Shown here: positions 34,449 through 47,394 of the stretch, in pieces
How the letters are laid out: each line of letters opens with the position of its first letter
Position numbering within the stretch: the stretch's first letter is position 1
Assembly: GCF_019703515.2 (NCBI RefSeq)
Contig: NC_059382.1
Location: forward strand, 16,975,001 to 17,039,000
Source of the DNA: Myxocyprinus asiaticus
Taxonomy: Eukaryota; Chordata; Actinopteri; Cypriniformes; Catostomidae
Direction of reading: 5' to 3'
Length of the DNA: 64,000 nucleotides
The notes under the pieces: model-generated
Told to the model about the DNA's origin: nothing
Seen by the model: the letters and a program-made list of their open reading frames with translations, nothing else
Database searches by the model: none
Translations under genes and position numbers: made by a program

Positions 34449-37400
34449 TTATTCATCATAGTGCAGGGATGACAGAAATTTATCCACATCCAAGTCATCT
34501 GGAAAGGAGTCCAACAGCTTTTTCTGTTTCTGTAAAATAAAAAGAAATTCAGCCAGACATAGTCAGCATAATGACTAATGCCTACCAAACATTTGGACAA
34601 CATATACAAACAAAAATGAGTCAGAATTATTTTGATACAGATAATGGCTGTTACAAAACCTAGTAAGCAGACTCGATGTCTACTGCTATGTGGGCAGAAG
34701 TCAAGACAAACTGCATTCTAACTGAATGGAACCCCATAAGAAACTCATTTGAGATGCTCTTTTTGGGTGTCACATTCTTAAACAACCACTCAAGCACACT
34801 ACTGTGAAGTTGATTTGGATGTTAGCAAGTAGCTAAGTGATCAATTACATGCAGATAATAGGCAACATAAATACATAACACAAAAACAATTAGGTGAAAT
34901 AAAAAAATCTTGATTAAATTGAACTATGCCATATCTATACTTTTCTGTACCAAATAAAATTACCAATGAAAGACACATGCAATATTGCCTTAAATATGGC
35001 CAAAATTAGGCATCTAAAGGCTAGAGCAGTGGTTCTCAACCAGAGACTCACTAAAGAGCCTCAGCACACTTCCAGGGGAACCTCTAGATCTCTTACAATT
35101 ATTTAAAATGTGATATAAAAATTATAATAATCTATCATTACTATAATTAAACTTACTGAAAATGCAAAAAATGTAATAACTCCCTTCAGCAACTTGCTTT
35201 TTATGAAGAATATACAGTTCTAGACATTTCTGGAATCACAAGTTAAGGAAATATCTTATAATAGATATATCTTATAATATAAATATCTAATAGCCTACAT
35301 GGGAGGCCTTTGAATATTTTCTCCAACAATGGGGGGCCTTGGAGCAAAAAAGGTTGAGAACCACTGGGCTAGAGTAGACTTTTCCACGTGCCATTCTGTC
35401 TTGTGCATTGGCGAGCGTTGAGCCTTTCAAAGTATACTCTTTTGACCACAAGCCCATATGGACATGTTTGCATGCGCACTACTGCTGCTTTGGGATACTC
35501 TTTAGGACAGTCTACGGCAGGCACATACCCATACTGTCCACATGTCTAGAAAAACTAGGCTCCATGCCGGCAGTCTGCTTTTACTGTGTTGGTGAAGAAA
35601 TTTGCATTAGGGCACTGTGCCAGGACGTAACAGTATGTAGTAGAAAACCGAAGTATACTTTGGCCTTGAGAGGCTAGAATAATTCCGCTACCTAACACCT
35701 GAGTCTTCACGTTGTGAGTGTGAATACGTTGTGCAAAACAAAAGCTATCGTGGTAAGCAGCTCTGACTTTGAGATAGCCAAACTTTTTTTTGTCCTCTCC
35801 CCAATTTGGAATGCCCAATTCCCAATGCGCTCTAAGTCCTCGTGGTGGCGTTGTGCCTCGCCTCAATCCGGGTGGCAGAGGATGAATCTCAGCTGCCTCC
35901 ACGTCTGAGACGTCAATCCGCGCATCTTATCACGGCTTGTTTCATAATATGGCTTGTTGAGCACGTTACCGCAGAGATATACCGCATGTGGAGGCTTCAC
36001 ACTACTCTCCGCGGCATCCACGCACAACTCACTACGTGCCCCACTGAGAGCGAGAACCACATTATAGTGACCACGAGGAGGTTACCCCATGTGACTCTAC
36101 CCTCCCTAGCAACCAGGCCAATCTGGTTGCTTAGGAGACCTGGCTGGAGTCACTCAGCACGCCCTGGATTCGAACTTGCGACTCCAGGGGTGGTAGTCAG
36201 AGTCTTTACTCGCTGAGCTACCCAGGCCCCCCGAGATAGCCAATCTTCATGGTTTTGCACACACGTAGCTACATAAGTCCTAGATAAGATAGAGATCAAA
36301 TACAGCTTTTATTAATATTTTTATTTATTATCAGACAGACAGAGTGATAATATCTACTCACCTTCAATTTCTTTTTACTGCCCAAGGAGCCAGAAAGCTG
36401 TAACTCTTTCTTTGCAGGAGGACTTGGTTCCATGTGCTTCCGCTTCTTTCCTTTAGGGGCAGAAGATTTTCCAGCACTGGCCTCCTCCTGACGCAAGCTG
36501 TCTTTCAGAGGACCTCCTGTCCTGACAGCACGAGACAGGATCATGAGGGTGTGGGCAGCCATGTTAATGCTGTTCTCACTGCCCGCCTCACTGGCAGGAC
36601 TGCAGGAGGGGATATCCGGTGTGACAGGAAGGGGGAGGCACCTTGGCGTACCTTCACCCTCCCGTATGAGCCTCTGTCGAGACGGGGTTCTCAATCCATC
36701 CGTCAGGTCCACTTGTGTATGCCCTTGTCCAGGTGTTCTTGGGATTGGGAGATCTGAACAACTGGCCCCCTGCCTCTTTGGCGGAGTAGCCACGGAAGCC
36801 TGGCACTGTATGTCCTGCAGCATCTCAACGGCCGGTTTAGTCAATGGGTTCGTCTTGTATAAAGGTTTATTGGAAGTGCTTGATATGGGTGCTGCAGATT
36901 TAACTGTAGAAGATACAAGATCTTCAGTTGGAGTGTGTTCAGTTGGAGGGTGTTCAGTTGTCTGACGCTGCTCTTGCTGACGGCCCTCCAACTCATTTTC
37001 CTTGTTTGCAGTGACACCAGGAGACTCTTGTGAGGAGACCTTCTCTGAGGAACTCTCTGCTGGTTTTGAAAACCTCCTTTCATGAGACCCTTCTTGTGTA
37101 CTATCCCTTGTGTTGCTTAGTGGTTTCTGCTTTTGCCCCTGGCCAGATGACTTCATGCTCTGTGCAGCATCAACCTTGTCCGATACTTGTGATTTTTTCG
37201 GTGATTCTGATCTAATGAAAGACTCAGGCTTAGTTGGAGCTTTGTTGGAAGACTTTGTACTTACAGCATTAAGATTTGTTCCCTTTTCAGACACTGTACT
37301 TTTCTGGGCTTCTTTTTGTTGTTGAGGTATGGTGGCTTTTTCAGAGTCCTTTATACCTGCACTGTGATTTATTTGAGGCAGCTTAATCGTTTTTATCCAA

Positions 37401-40400
37401 CTTTTACTGGCGTCAGAAATTAAAAGCGGGTTCTGTTCAGTCCGTTTGATTTCCTTATCACCCTGCTGAGGTGGGGAAGATGTAGAAACAGAAGATGTGA
37501 GAGTGCTTGTCTGTGTGGAACTCTGGCCAGCTGCAGTGTTTTCAGGTGTGACGTCAAAGCAAAGTATCCTTCGATGGCTGGGGCTTGTTGCACTGCCACT
37601 CTTTTGAAGGTCAGTGTTCTGAGTGGTCAGGGGAAGCACTTTTGAAACTTGGCTGGATCCAGATGTGCACGGGTTGCCTGAAAATCAGTAATCGCACTGA
37701 ATCACTCTGATGCATAACCCACAAACATGTATTATAGAAAATGTAACCTTATTAAAGAATGTTACTGATTTCTTAAGATGGTTGAGAAACATGGTAGGAA
37801 GAGACTAAATTTAGAAGAACACAAATCTACTAAAATAAAAAAAAAACTCTGTAAGGACATTCATAAACATAATTTTATGTCTTTGATTTATTCCTCTACT
37901 TTCAGAAAATATTAAGAAATAAAAAAATATATACATATAAATTAAAATCAGATGATCCTCATCATCTTACCCGTGTCAGTGTTTTCCTTAGGTGCCAGTT
38001 TAGGTTGAGACATAACTTTTGCTGGTTGCCTTACAGTGGTTGAACAAGGCAAAGTCAACATCTGTAAACAAATATTATGTATTTTGGTTTGTTGAAGAAC
38101 TTTGCAGAGCTTGTATGTTTAATCGCAAAAGTTCAAGAATACTAAATATCTCTAACCTGATTGGGAAGGACTGTGAGTTTTCCAGTATTTTGCCCCATCA
38201 CTGAAACTGGAACCATCACATTTTGTAACATGGGCTGAACTGGTGAAGATATAATGATTGTGGATCCTACTAAAATTAGAATAGGAATTTCAAACATAGT
38301 GCCATAATCCAACAGTTTCTGAGAAAGGCTAAACAAAGTCTTGAAAAAGATTTGTGCTATGAGTACATCAACATAAACTACCCATAGCAACATACCAAAG
38401 TAAAACATTCACCCAAAATTAGGGATGCACTGCTCCAATACTTATGTTTTTAGACGGATCGGCTATCAGTCCAACGAGACCTATCCAAATCTGATACAAA
38501 ACTGACATAAAAGAACAATAAAAGCACCATTAAAGTACTCCACATGACTCATGCATTTTATTCTAAGCCACTTGAAGACATGCGATAGCTTTGTGAATCG
38601 CAAAAGGCTGTGTTTAATAGGTAAAGTATGCATGCGCAGCACGTTAGTGAATGGCGCGGCTCTGTTGACACACATAGGCTGAGTTCTGAACGGCATACTA
38701 CCCATACTACTTCTGCCGTGTCTATGGCAGAAATAGTATGAGTAGTATGCAATTCCAAACTCAGCCATACATAGCAAGCGCTGGCTGGTGAGGCAGTCGC
38801 AGTTATTTTCATATGTGAGTGCTACTCACAAACAACATCTCAGATGTAGATGCTCAACAGTTCGGTTAACTTATAATATGCAATTAGAATGGCACCAGAG
38901 GAGCATTTTACCAGAATTTCAATAATAAAATGAAATATATTACTGTTGTATTTTAAAATTCTAAAAGTCAATAACAATAATATTAATAATAATAATGTAT
39001 TATCATCATTATTATTTGTTTACCAATTATAACAATATTGTTGAATAGGTTCCATAACCTAAATTTAACAAAAAAGCAATCTGAATTCTTTTAAGTCCAG
39101 ATAAAGAGAAAAAGAAAACTGGCTTCTTTTCTACTGAAGACTTCATTTTTCTGCTACATTATCCAGTAGATTAGTTAACAATAAAGTTTTTTTTAATAGG
39201 CTATACATTTATATTGAAATAATACACATAAGAGTACCCTCAATTAGTTCCACACATTGAGGTAAAGATATTTTTTTATGCAAAAAAACAACAAAAAAAC
39301 AAAACAACAACACTGGTATCAGATTGGGATTGGGATTGGTATTGGCCGACACTGAGATTTCAGATACCGGAATCGGATAGGAGAATCGGATCGGATCAGT
39401 GCATCCCTACCCCAAATAAATGTATAAAATGTCTTGTATAAATCAGACTGTTCACTCACCAGGCGAGAAGGACTGAGAGACATTTGGACCCATGGACACA
39501 ACAGTCCTCTGGCGAGGTGGTGTTGCTACCACATGTGGCGTAGAAGACACAGTCCCTTGAGGCAAGTTACTCGGAAGCAGCACTACATTCGTCCGCTGCT
39601 CACCGACAGCCGGATTGGTAACAACAAAATAGCCGCCTGACGACCCAAAGGTGGGGTTAGCAGGCAAAAGCTGAATAAAACCAGTTTCCTGACCTGAGGG
39701 ACGTGCCGGCGTAGGCTGTGCTTTACTCTGAACACTCATCGTAGGTGTTCCGAATGATCCAACACCCTCCACCCCCTGCAAGCTGCTCACAGCCTGGGCT
39801 GTTTCCTCTTGCGTTATGACTGATGTAAGCAGGTTCTTGGCAGGAGATTTGGCAGGGGAGGACAGGAAGATGGTAGGGATGCGGTCACCAGTGATGCTGG
39901 AAACAGCCTGGTTCAATGCCATATCATTGGATTGCTCCTCCTGTTCTTCACTGATGATGATTTTCAGAGACACAATCTTACCGGGGTCAGGTTCCTTGGC
40001 CTGGGGATCAGAAACACCTGAGGTAGATGGAGTAATGTTGGCTGCAGATGAAGCACTTGCTGTGGTGGGATTGCTACTGACATGGTTGGGCTGAGTTAAA
40101 TCTTTCTGCTCTGTGCAAGTTGGGGTTAAAGAAGTTTTGTTTGAGGTGTGTGAAGCCATTCTGGCAGATATGTCCATGTCAGGTTGGGATAAATTATGTG
40201 AGGGCAAAGCCTCACTTTGGATGGGATATACAGAGGTTCCTGTCATGTCCAAATTTGATCCAGAATGTCCACCAATCATTCCTGCTACCCTCTCTGTCTC
40301 ATTTATGGATTTATTAACAGCTGTGGAAGTGGTTTGTGGTGGCTTATTTGACACAGTGACTTGATGGCTGATTTTGGTAGCGTTAGAGCACTCTGGAGGG

Positions 40401-43400
40401 GCCATTGATGGATTATGAATATTTACGTTCTCTGAAGTTTCGTTTTGTGGTTCATCTATCTCAATACTTGCTCCATCCTCCAAGAAGGATGAGCTTGACA
40501 CGGTTTGGTCAGGTGCACGTGAATCCGCATTACTGTTCAACTTTAGAGTTGAAGTGTCTCCACTGGTTTGCTTATTTCCGGATAAAACTCTGGTCCTGAC
40601 TAACCCTCGCTTTATGTTTGTGGATCCTCGTCCATTAGCTGTTTGTTTGGTTACTGTACGTGGCTGTGGAGTTGTGGCAGCCGACCTTGACACGCTACGA
40701 ACCGATGAAGATATATTCTTGCTTTTGGACTCCAATGTTTTTAGATTTCTTAATTTCCTTGCACTACCTTCTCCCCCTGATGTGGAATCCTCAAGTCCGT
40801 TGCCTTAAATTAAATAATAATAATATAATTAAAATCATCAAATAAACTCTTTTTGTTTTCATGTTTTTTCTAAAAGAAAAGAATGTACACACACGAGATG
40901 CCAAAAGCAAAGTAACTAAATTGGGCTGGCCAATATTACTTGTCTCAGAGGCACTGTCAACATGGTCACCCTCCTGTGCATTAGAGCTGAAACTCCCATC
41001 AGCCTGTTCGCTGCCCTCAGTCATCTTATTTTTCCCTTCAAAAAAGATGAAAGGTTATCTATGAGACCTATTCTAATAAAGAACCATTTGGACTTGCTTA
41101 TACCACTTTCAGAAAGCTGCCAAAAAAAAAAATGGAAAATGCATTTGGTACACTTCGATAGTTAAGAATTCTACTTTTCTATTTGATTTTCTACCACTCA
41201 AACCTACCATAATCAAAGAGGTCAAAGAGTGCCTGAAATGCCGGGTCTGATTCCGTCTGTGCCAGTATGTCCTGGATGGCATAATCTGTCATATGAATTT
41301 CCCCCTAAACACAAATATGGTACAGTTCGATAATTGCTCATATCTCATGAAGAATAGAATACATGACTGGCATGAAAACATTCCCTCCAAAAACAAAATG
41401 GACAGTAAAAGATGACTGAATATACCTGGAGGCCCAGGATTTCATCAATTGACTGTTCTTGTTCCACAGTACTGCAGGCATTTTTTGATGTCTGGGGACT
41501 ATTATCACTGTTAAAGTTACAATATTATAAACTCAACTGTCATGTGTAAGGTGATCTCAGTTATATTTTTTGTTATTTAAAGTTGATGCTTGTTTGCTAT
41601 TAAATATTTACCTTGCCAAGATTTTGTTGATGTTTTCAGCAAGTTTTTCTTGTAAGGATCTATCATTGAGAATTTTTTCTCTGGCATTTTCTATGACTAT
41701 TTGCTATTAAAAGAAAATTGACATGATCATCAATTATGCATGAGCATAGAAACATATAACATAAAAGAGCATTACATAAAGCATAAAGTAGACAAAGGAA
41801 TGAATCAGTTTGACTCACAGACAAGTTCTCAGCCACCGTCTCATCACTCTGAGTTTCCACAATAAGAGTGCTGGACACTACCGAATTTCTGCTGGTCCCA
41901 CTGGCACCCAACTGACCTCCTCCCCTCCGCCTTGGTGAGTCACTACAACACAGAACGTAGCATTCCATTTAGAAAATGCTAAATTAGATGTCCTTTTTAT
42001 TCTTAAGGTGGAAAGACCTTTTATAGCTGAAGTATGTAATTTCTGAGCCACCAAACAGAATATAGAAAAGGATTGTTTTCAAACAGCTTTTTTGAATACT
42101 TCCTCCACCTGCCATTGGTTAGGCAAACAGATTAGTCCTGCCGCAAACTCATGCCATTAGTTGAATCAATGTTGCCATATCTGGTAGATCAAGATACTCA
42201 ACAGAGCAATGATTGTGACAAAGAACCTGTTTTTATAGTTTTCCGGGTAAACAACCTACAAATGGCTTAATACAGTTGTCTCTGCATATTAATCTGGGAT
42301 AGAAGAAAATATTTTAACATTATTGCATGCATCATCTTTAACTTAATCTGCTTTTTAGCCTTACCATTTTCTGCGGGCAGGAGACAAAGGTCCTGGATTC
42401 AGTCTTTGATCGGGGACCAATATCTGCAATGGTGACTCTCCTTTACAGACAGCAGATGCCAGAATGTAAAGGTGCCTTTTAAAAATCTCACACTGCAATC
42501 AACCGATCTAACTGTGTTTTGAACAGAGTTGATAGTGCTTGAATTCAGATCTCACCTGGCTGAGTAAAGCAGAAAGTGGAGGGTCTTGTATGCTGAGCAG
42601 TGTAAGACACCGGGGTGGAATGTCCCAGCATGCCTTGAGGGGTTGACACAGTACTGGGGACACACTGGCCTGCTTGAGTCACTGGCAGATTCCCAGACAT
42701 GGGAGATTGCAATGCTGACAAGGGTCTCTGCTGTAGTCTTATGCTTTGAATGCTATTCATAGTCCGTACTTTTAATGAGAAATAATATTAATAATAATAT
42801 TAAATCTCAATGTTATTTTTATATGTCAGTCAGTTAATTTAAATGTCAGTGCATGGATTGTAATTCTATATTATGCCATTTTCTTTCCAAGTGAAGCACT
42901 AAAACTCAAATTTCTGGTACAGGTACATGTCATCAAGAATACAATTGCTTTCAAAAAATTATGGACAAAACTCACATCGTTGATTCTGCTGCACGGAAGG
43001 AGAATTTTGCATAGACCTGTATAAAATACAGCAAGATTTTCATAAGTAGGGCTTTCTTCCTCCAGTGCTACAGAAAATGAATCACTTTGTAAAAGTTTAA
43101 AAAGATATGCATTCACTTGATCTGGTTGAGCGTGAATTCAAGCTTTTTCCATAATGACGTCATCACTGCTGGTATTTGATTTTCTTGACTTGTTTCTGGA
43201 GCAAAAACGACATAATGATGTTTCTTTGTGTATCCCAAAACATTTAATTTACTGTCTATACAGTGTACACAGTACATGACACTCACCTTTTGCTTTAACA
43301 GCAACATACTCATTTAAAATCGTGATCAGGTTTTTTCCAAAAACAGACTGGAAAAGGAGAAAGATAAATACATCACCAATAACAACATAATAATATTACA

Positions 43401-44095
43401 TTTTAATAACAATAATAACATTTTGTTAATACAATTAAGTAGGCTAATGAATACTGAAGAAGGAGAGATGGGTGAAAAAGAACAAAGCATTCAGAGCAGA
43501 AGTATCAGTATAAATATTATGCAATAAATCCATTGGATGTATGCTATCTCTTCATTCATTATTATATTGTAAACCCTTTCCTTCTTAACAAACTTACTAG
43601 TAATGATCCTAACAAAAAAGTTCTCCAACTTTTCGGTCAGTAATTGAATCAGCATGAACAGAAGTGCACTTACAAACACACAAGCTGGGATGACCCCATC
43701 CTCTGAACTGTGCTCAGCATACTCTTTCAGGTTTGGACTTTCAAAGATGAAAGCTCGACTTGTGGCAGTGAGCCCCTCTTGCTGCAGGTAGCCTAAAATT
43801 GAATGAAAGCCACGAATAATTTCCGAGATAAACACGTTGTTTTTTAGGATAGTTATTGCCCTTCTATAACAGGTCCATGAGATCACTTTGTCATATCACT
43901 CCCTCACATAACAGGACAATTTAACAATTTGTCTCTAACCAGTATTGGTAGAACAACTGGCATTAAATGCATAATATTATAATTTGTATTTTAATTAAGC
44001 GCATATTAGCTCGCTAGCTGCAGCTGATGAAGACACAAAAACAAGTCTGAGTACTTACCCAGGACAAGTCTGGCAACGTCAGACGGAAGTAACAT
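34449..44095 (-). CDS. npat: NPAT, histone-locus co-activator, complete (17 coding exons)
   Basis: NPAT is the cyclin E/CDK2 substrate that nucleates histone locus bodies and activates replication-dependent histone genes at S phase. Exons (plus coordinates, transcription order): 44095-44059, 43792-43674, 43347-43287, 43195-43117, 43016-42976, 42768-42556, 42440-42365, 41942-41819, 41703-41612, 41507-41426, 41304-41208, 41035-40940, 40803-39460, 38266-38157, 38061-37971, 37677-36362, 34529-34449. Phases join without breaks to give 1,352 residues (human about 1,427). The N-terminal LisH-like block is MLLPSDVARLVLGYLQQEG followed by SPNLKEYAEHSSEDGVIPAC. Other conserved blocks are VIENAREKIL, DPAFQALFDLFDYG, IIISSPVQPML, the short PVTPDIPSCSPASEAGSENS region with NMAAHTLMILSRA, and the C-terminus DLDVDKFLSSLHYDE. 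The two large exons (13 and 16) are Ser/Thr/Pro/Gln-rich and diverged, with several S/T-P sites suited to CDK phosphorylation. It appears intact. Confidence 0.96.
35027..35366. mobile_element. non-autonomous hAT element with perfect 8-bp target duplication
   Basis: Terminal inverted repeats CAGTGGTTCTCAACC and GGTTGAGAACCACTG are flanked on both sides by GGCTAGAG (35019-35026 and 35367-35374). The 8-bp duplication and CAG-type ends identify the hAT superfamily. It is 340 bp with no ORF, located in the last npat intron. Confidence 0.9.
35775..36233 (-). mobile_element. tRNA-derived SINE in npat intron
   Basis: On the minus strand it begins 'gggcctgggtagctcagcgagtaaagactctgactaccacccc', which has a pol III A-box-like start, followed by a B box GTTCGAATCC ('gcaagttcgaatccagggcg'). 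The body ends 'gaattgggcattccaaattggggagagg'. The same family is found in plus orientation at 51038-52070. It is not a functional tRNA: no cloverleaf continues past the B box. Confidence 0.8.
38420..39409. mobile_element. hAT-like element with TAGGGATGCAC ends in npat intron
   Basis: The left end TAGGGATGCACTG and the right end CAGTGCATCCCTA are inverted. Subterminal 'ggtatcagattgggattgggattgg...cagataccggaatcggataggagaatcggatcgg' is typical of a large family of fish and vertebrate hAT-type repeats. Flanks 'cccaaaat' and 'cccaaata' may be a slightly diverged 8-bp target duplication. There is no transposase ORF. Confidence 0.7.
42015..42240. mobile_element. repeat in npat intron shared with HIF intron
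   Basis: 'agtatgtaatttctgagccacc', 'gattgttttcaaacagcttttttgaatacttcctccacctgccattggttaggcaaacagattagtcctgcc' match the sequence at 63026-63260 in the HIF gene ('gtgtgtaatttaatttctgcccc...cattggtcaggcaaacagatagtcttgcc'). It is an interspersed repeat of unknown class with no coding content. Confidence 0.55.
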
Positions 44096-44290
44096 ACTTC
44101 TATCTTATCCTTTGTCACCAAGTCTTCTGCATTTGAAGTACAAATGTTAAAGTTTCATTTAGTCCATAATTCGGTAGTACAGTTGAAGTGTCGCAGGTTG
44201 TTTAGGGATCCATCACGAAAGCGAAAGGGCGCGGAAATTCGCTTCCTCTGACCCGGATATTGTTTGTGTAATATTGGGGAGGAAGGGAAG
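44096..44290 (-). promoter_or_regulatory. npat promoter with E2F-like and ETS-like motifs
   Basis: The region just upstream of the NPAT start codon is locally richer in CG than its surroundings. It contains TTTCCGCGCCC on the minus strand (plus 'gggcgcggaaa', about 44227-44237), a good E2F-like site, plus 'acccggatat' and CTTCCGTC-type ETS-like elements; the latter overlaps the first codons at 44075-44095. Mammalian NPAT is E2F-regulated. Site function here is inference. Confidence 0.5.
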
Positions 44291-44324
44291 GGAAGTGTAG
44301 TTTTACGGAGCTGAAATATGTTTA

Positions 44325-44545
44325 AAGGAATAGTTCACCCAAAAATGAAAATTCTCTGATAATTTACTCACCCTCATGCCATCAAGTCAACAGGGCCCAA
44401 AATGTTAAAGTTTCAAAAGCACATAAAGTCAGCATAAAAGTAATCCATACGACTCCAGTGGTTAAATCCATGTTTTCAGAAGCGATATGATAGGTGTGGG
44501 TGACATTTAATATTTAAGTCCTTTTTACTATCCACCTTTTTCCTG
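44325..44545. mobile_element. MITE of the GGGATAGTTCAC family, left part
   Basis: Begins 'aaaggaatagttcacccaaaaatgaaaattctctgataatttactcaccctcatgccatc', then joins with internal segments ('acataaagtcagcataaaagtaatccatacgactccagtggttaaatccatg'). The right end is missing. It lies directly upstream of the npat promoter. Confidence 0.65.
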
Positions 44546-44604
44546 GGGGTCTTACTGGGGAAATTAACGTGGGTGCGACCTCCGACAAAATTCGTTTATT
44601 GCAT

Positions 44605-45000
44605 TGCTAGTGTGACGCTCCTGTTCTACCCGCTCTGTACGGGACTCGTACCGGCATCTCCGGCATGGGAGACGGGTGCACTAACAAGGAGGCTAAAGGC
44701 TACAGCCTCTAGTGCACCTCTTGAGGTCAGGAAAGTGAGGTTTATACACATTGTACAGTTATCTATCAGCTGCCACCATTACACTCACCCCCCTAAACCT
44801 CACTCCCATCCGGGTCATGGCACCATTGTGACACTCCTGTTCTACCCGCTCTGTACGGGACTGGAACCGGCGTCTCCATCATGGGAGGTGGGTGCACTAA
44901 CAAGGAGGCTAAAGACTACAGCCTCTTGAGGTCCGGAGAGTGAGGTGTATACACATTACACAGCTATCTATCAGCTGCCACTGTTACACTAGCTCTGGCT
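44605..45000 (-). mobile_element. two tandem copies of a tRNA-like SINE
   Basis: The segment 'gtgacgctcctgttctacccgctctgtacgggactcgtaccgg...aacaaggaggctaaaggctacagcctct...tatctatcagctgccacc' (44611-44788) is repeated at 44826-44992 with minor changes. The reverse strand has a B-box-like GGTTCCAGTCCCGTACAGAG (44850s) and an equivalent site in copy one, which suggests a tRNA-derived head on the minus strand. A third, shorter copy lies at 45645-45775. Confidence 0.6.
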
Positions 45001-45004
45001 GCAG

Positions 45005-45335
45005 TCATTTTAGACCCTGTTTATAGCTGGTATTAAGACGCATTTCGGATGAACTGATCGCAAATGGTCAGCGCTGAATATAGTTGTAAACAGGGTGCAA
45101 AATGTTTTGTGATTGGATCACAAAAAACACATACAGAGGTAGTCAAAAAAGCATATGACATCAAATTAAAATCCTGATGCTTCTTGATGACAGTGAAGCA
45201 CCAACCCTCAACTGTCAATCACCCACAGCCCGCCGAACAAAAGTGTAAACTTACGTGCGGATTTAAAAGGAAATTACCGTCCGATCGGACAACTTGAAAA
45301 AGCGATTACATACACAAGGACGAGAACTTCACAGT
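45005..45335. mobile_element. MITE-like repeat ('gaccctgtttatagctggtattaag' end)
   Basis: 'gaccctgtttatagctggtattaagacgcatttcggatg...gatcgcaaatgg' is the terminal motif of a common cyprinid DNA repeat. An internal inverted match 'atagttgtaaacagggtgc' lies 65 bp away and 'gtccgatcggac' further right. The right border is uncertain. Confidence 0.45.
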
Positions 45336-45644
45336 GCTTCCTCATTGTGTCTGTCTGATTTCAACATGTAGGGTAACAAGATGACAAGCACACACATCTG
45401 AAGCTGAACTAACAGAGGTTGTTTAAGCTAACTCCACTAAAACAACAGATAATTTTGCTTGAAATGTTGTGTTTGTGCTTATATTGAATTTCAACTGCAT
45501 CTGGGAGAAACAGCACGCCGGTTTTGTTTGCACTTTATTTGTCTTTGTGACTTTTTTTGCAGTTTATTATAATTCAGTAACACACTGACATAGTGATTTA
45601 TGTATGTCATCATGAAATCAGACACCCTCTACTCAAAATCCCAA

Positions 45645-45775
45645 CACGCTCCGAGCGAAATTCAAACCGGGATCTCCAGCACTAACGAGGAGACTAAAGA
45701 CTACAGCCTCTTGAGGCCAGGGGAGTGAGGATTACACACTGCACAGCTAACTATCAGCTGGCTACCGTTACACAA
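45645..45775 (-). mobile_element. truncated SINE copy
   Basis: 'acgctccgagcgaaattcaaaccgggatctccagcactaacgaggagactaaagactacagcctcttgaggccagggg...agctaactatcagctggctaccgttacac' matches the tandem SINE at 44605-45000. Confidence 0.55.
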
Positions 45776-47394
45776 TGAAAGAATTAATGGACATACACCA
45801 CACAAACACTTGATAACAGAAGTAACGCCCACATTTTGTGTTAAGCATCTAACGTAGGATAAAGGTGGATAAATCATTACTTTCACTTTCACATTCTTCT
45901 TCTTTTGTTTATAGTGATTCGTATTCTTTGTGCATATCGCCACCTACTTGGCAGTTAGAAGAATTTATAGTGAATAAAAAAGGACTTAAATATTGATTTG
46001 TTCTTTAAAAAGATTAATATTCATTTGAGAGGTTTTAAGAGGACATCTTTGACGAGTAGCCTAATGTTGGTTAAATAGTGTGCATTGCAAAAATATTAAT
46101 TTTCTTACAGAGTTTTTTGTCGTATTGTCCAGTAAAAATATCCAAATATTCTTAAAACAAGAAAATTTGCTTGAGAAGCAGAATAACATAAGATTTTAAG
46201 TCTTATTTTCAGATAAATCTAACAAAATGTAGTACTGTATAAACAAGAAAAAACTATTTGCCAATTTGGTAAGAAAAATAAACTTGTTTTTCCTTTGAAT
46301 AAAGTTTTTTTTATTTTTTATTTTTTTTATTTCATGTGCTCACTATTGTTTTATCCCAATGCTGTTTTTTTTTTTTTCATTTTATTTTTTTTATTTATTT
46401 TTTTATCAACTATATATATATATATATAATTTCATTTACCAGAAGGCCTTGCCTATTTGGTCAAAAAATTGAGTTATGACCACAATCATGTTTCTTTTAG
46501 CCTGTGTGAGATGGGTTTGGAAATTTTATAATCCACATTTTGCTGGACAATCAAAAAAAAATTTTTGAATGTTGGCGTAGTTACTGCATTTCGCCTATGT
46601 GGGGCAGAATTGGCTACTGACAACAAAACTCAATCTTGACTGCAAAACAAACTACGCGGAACTGTAGATTTTATTCATTCGCTTAATACAATTTTTTTTT
46701 CTGATATTTTTTCTTGTACCTGTCCATGCCGTCAGTCATTACTGATGTGAGCGACTCGCATAATCGGCAAATGAACTGTGGTGCCCTAGGACAGTAGTGT
46801 GTCTCTGTCTGGTGTCACCCACTGACCCAGTTTCAGATGAAAAAGGGCATGCGGGAAATGCGCGTCTGAAGAAAGCTCTATCATAATAATATCATATATC
46901 ATCATCAGAAAACATAAACAGGTACCACATGACTTACATTGCTGCGTGTGATGTCACAGTAAAAACATGAATGAAGAGTATTTTAGTTCGTGTTTTCTAA
47001 CAGGTGGCTGAGATGCAGCTCGGGTGTATAAAAATTTAAATTGTAAAAAAACTGTCAATTTAAACATATTTTTTAAAACTGTAAATTCTCATATAAATAT
47101 CTGTTAATGTTAAGTCTACAGAAAAAATACAATATAAAATATAAAAAAAAAAATACTTTTACATTTACATTTTCCCTTTTTTTTTTTTTTTTTTTTTACA
47201 ACAATAAAATAACTTCAGATCATATTTTTTGAACGATACTGCTAACCTTATTATTTCAGAGAGGCACCATTAGTCTCGGTTTGAGATTTTAAAAATCTGG
47301 TCAGCCTACACAATCAGTCTACAAACTGGTATGCTTAATATAAAAAGAAGTGTTTAACTGTGTAAGCTGAATGCAGGTTTTTGTTAGATTTTGT
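45776..47394. other. AT-rich spacer, nothing recognised
   Basis: Contains a piece of the common MITE right arm (45885-46000), long T tracts (46305-46400, 47175-47198) and a (TA)n at 46410-46428. No exon of ATM or any other gene was recognised. Confidence 0.4.

Noticed and set aside
35408..36216. ORFs of 89-124 codons in the last npat intron
   Set aside because: They run through unique intron and a SINE; no conserved domain and no matching NPAT exon.
36434..40364. Plus-strand ORFs of 80-140 codons opposite npat
   Set aside because: Shadows of the large NPAT exons on the minus strand; no domains of their own.
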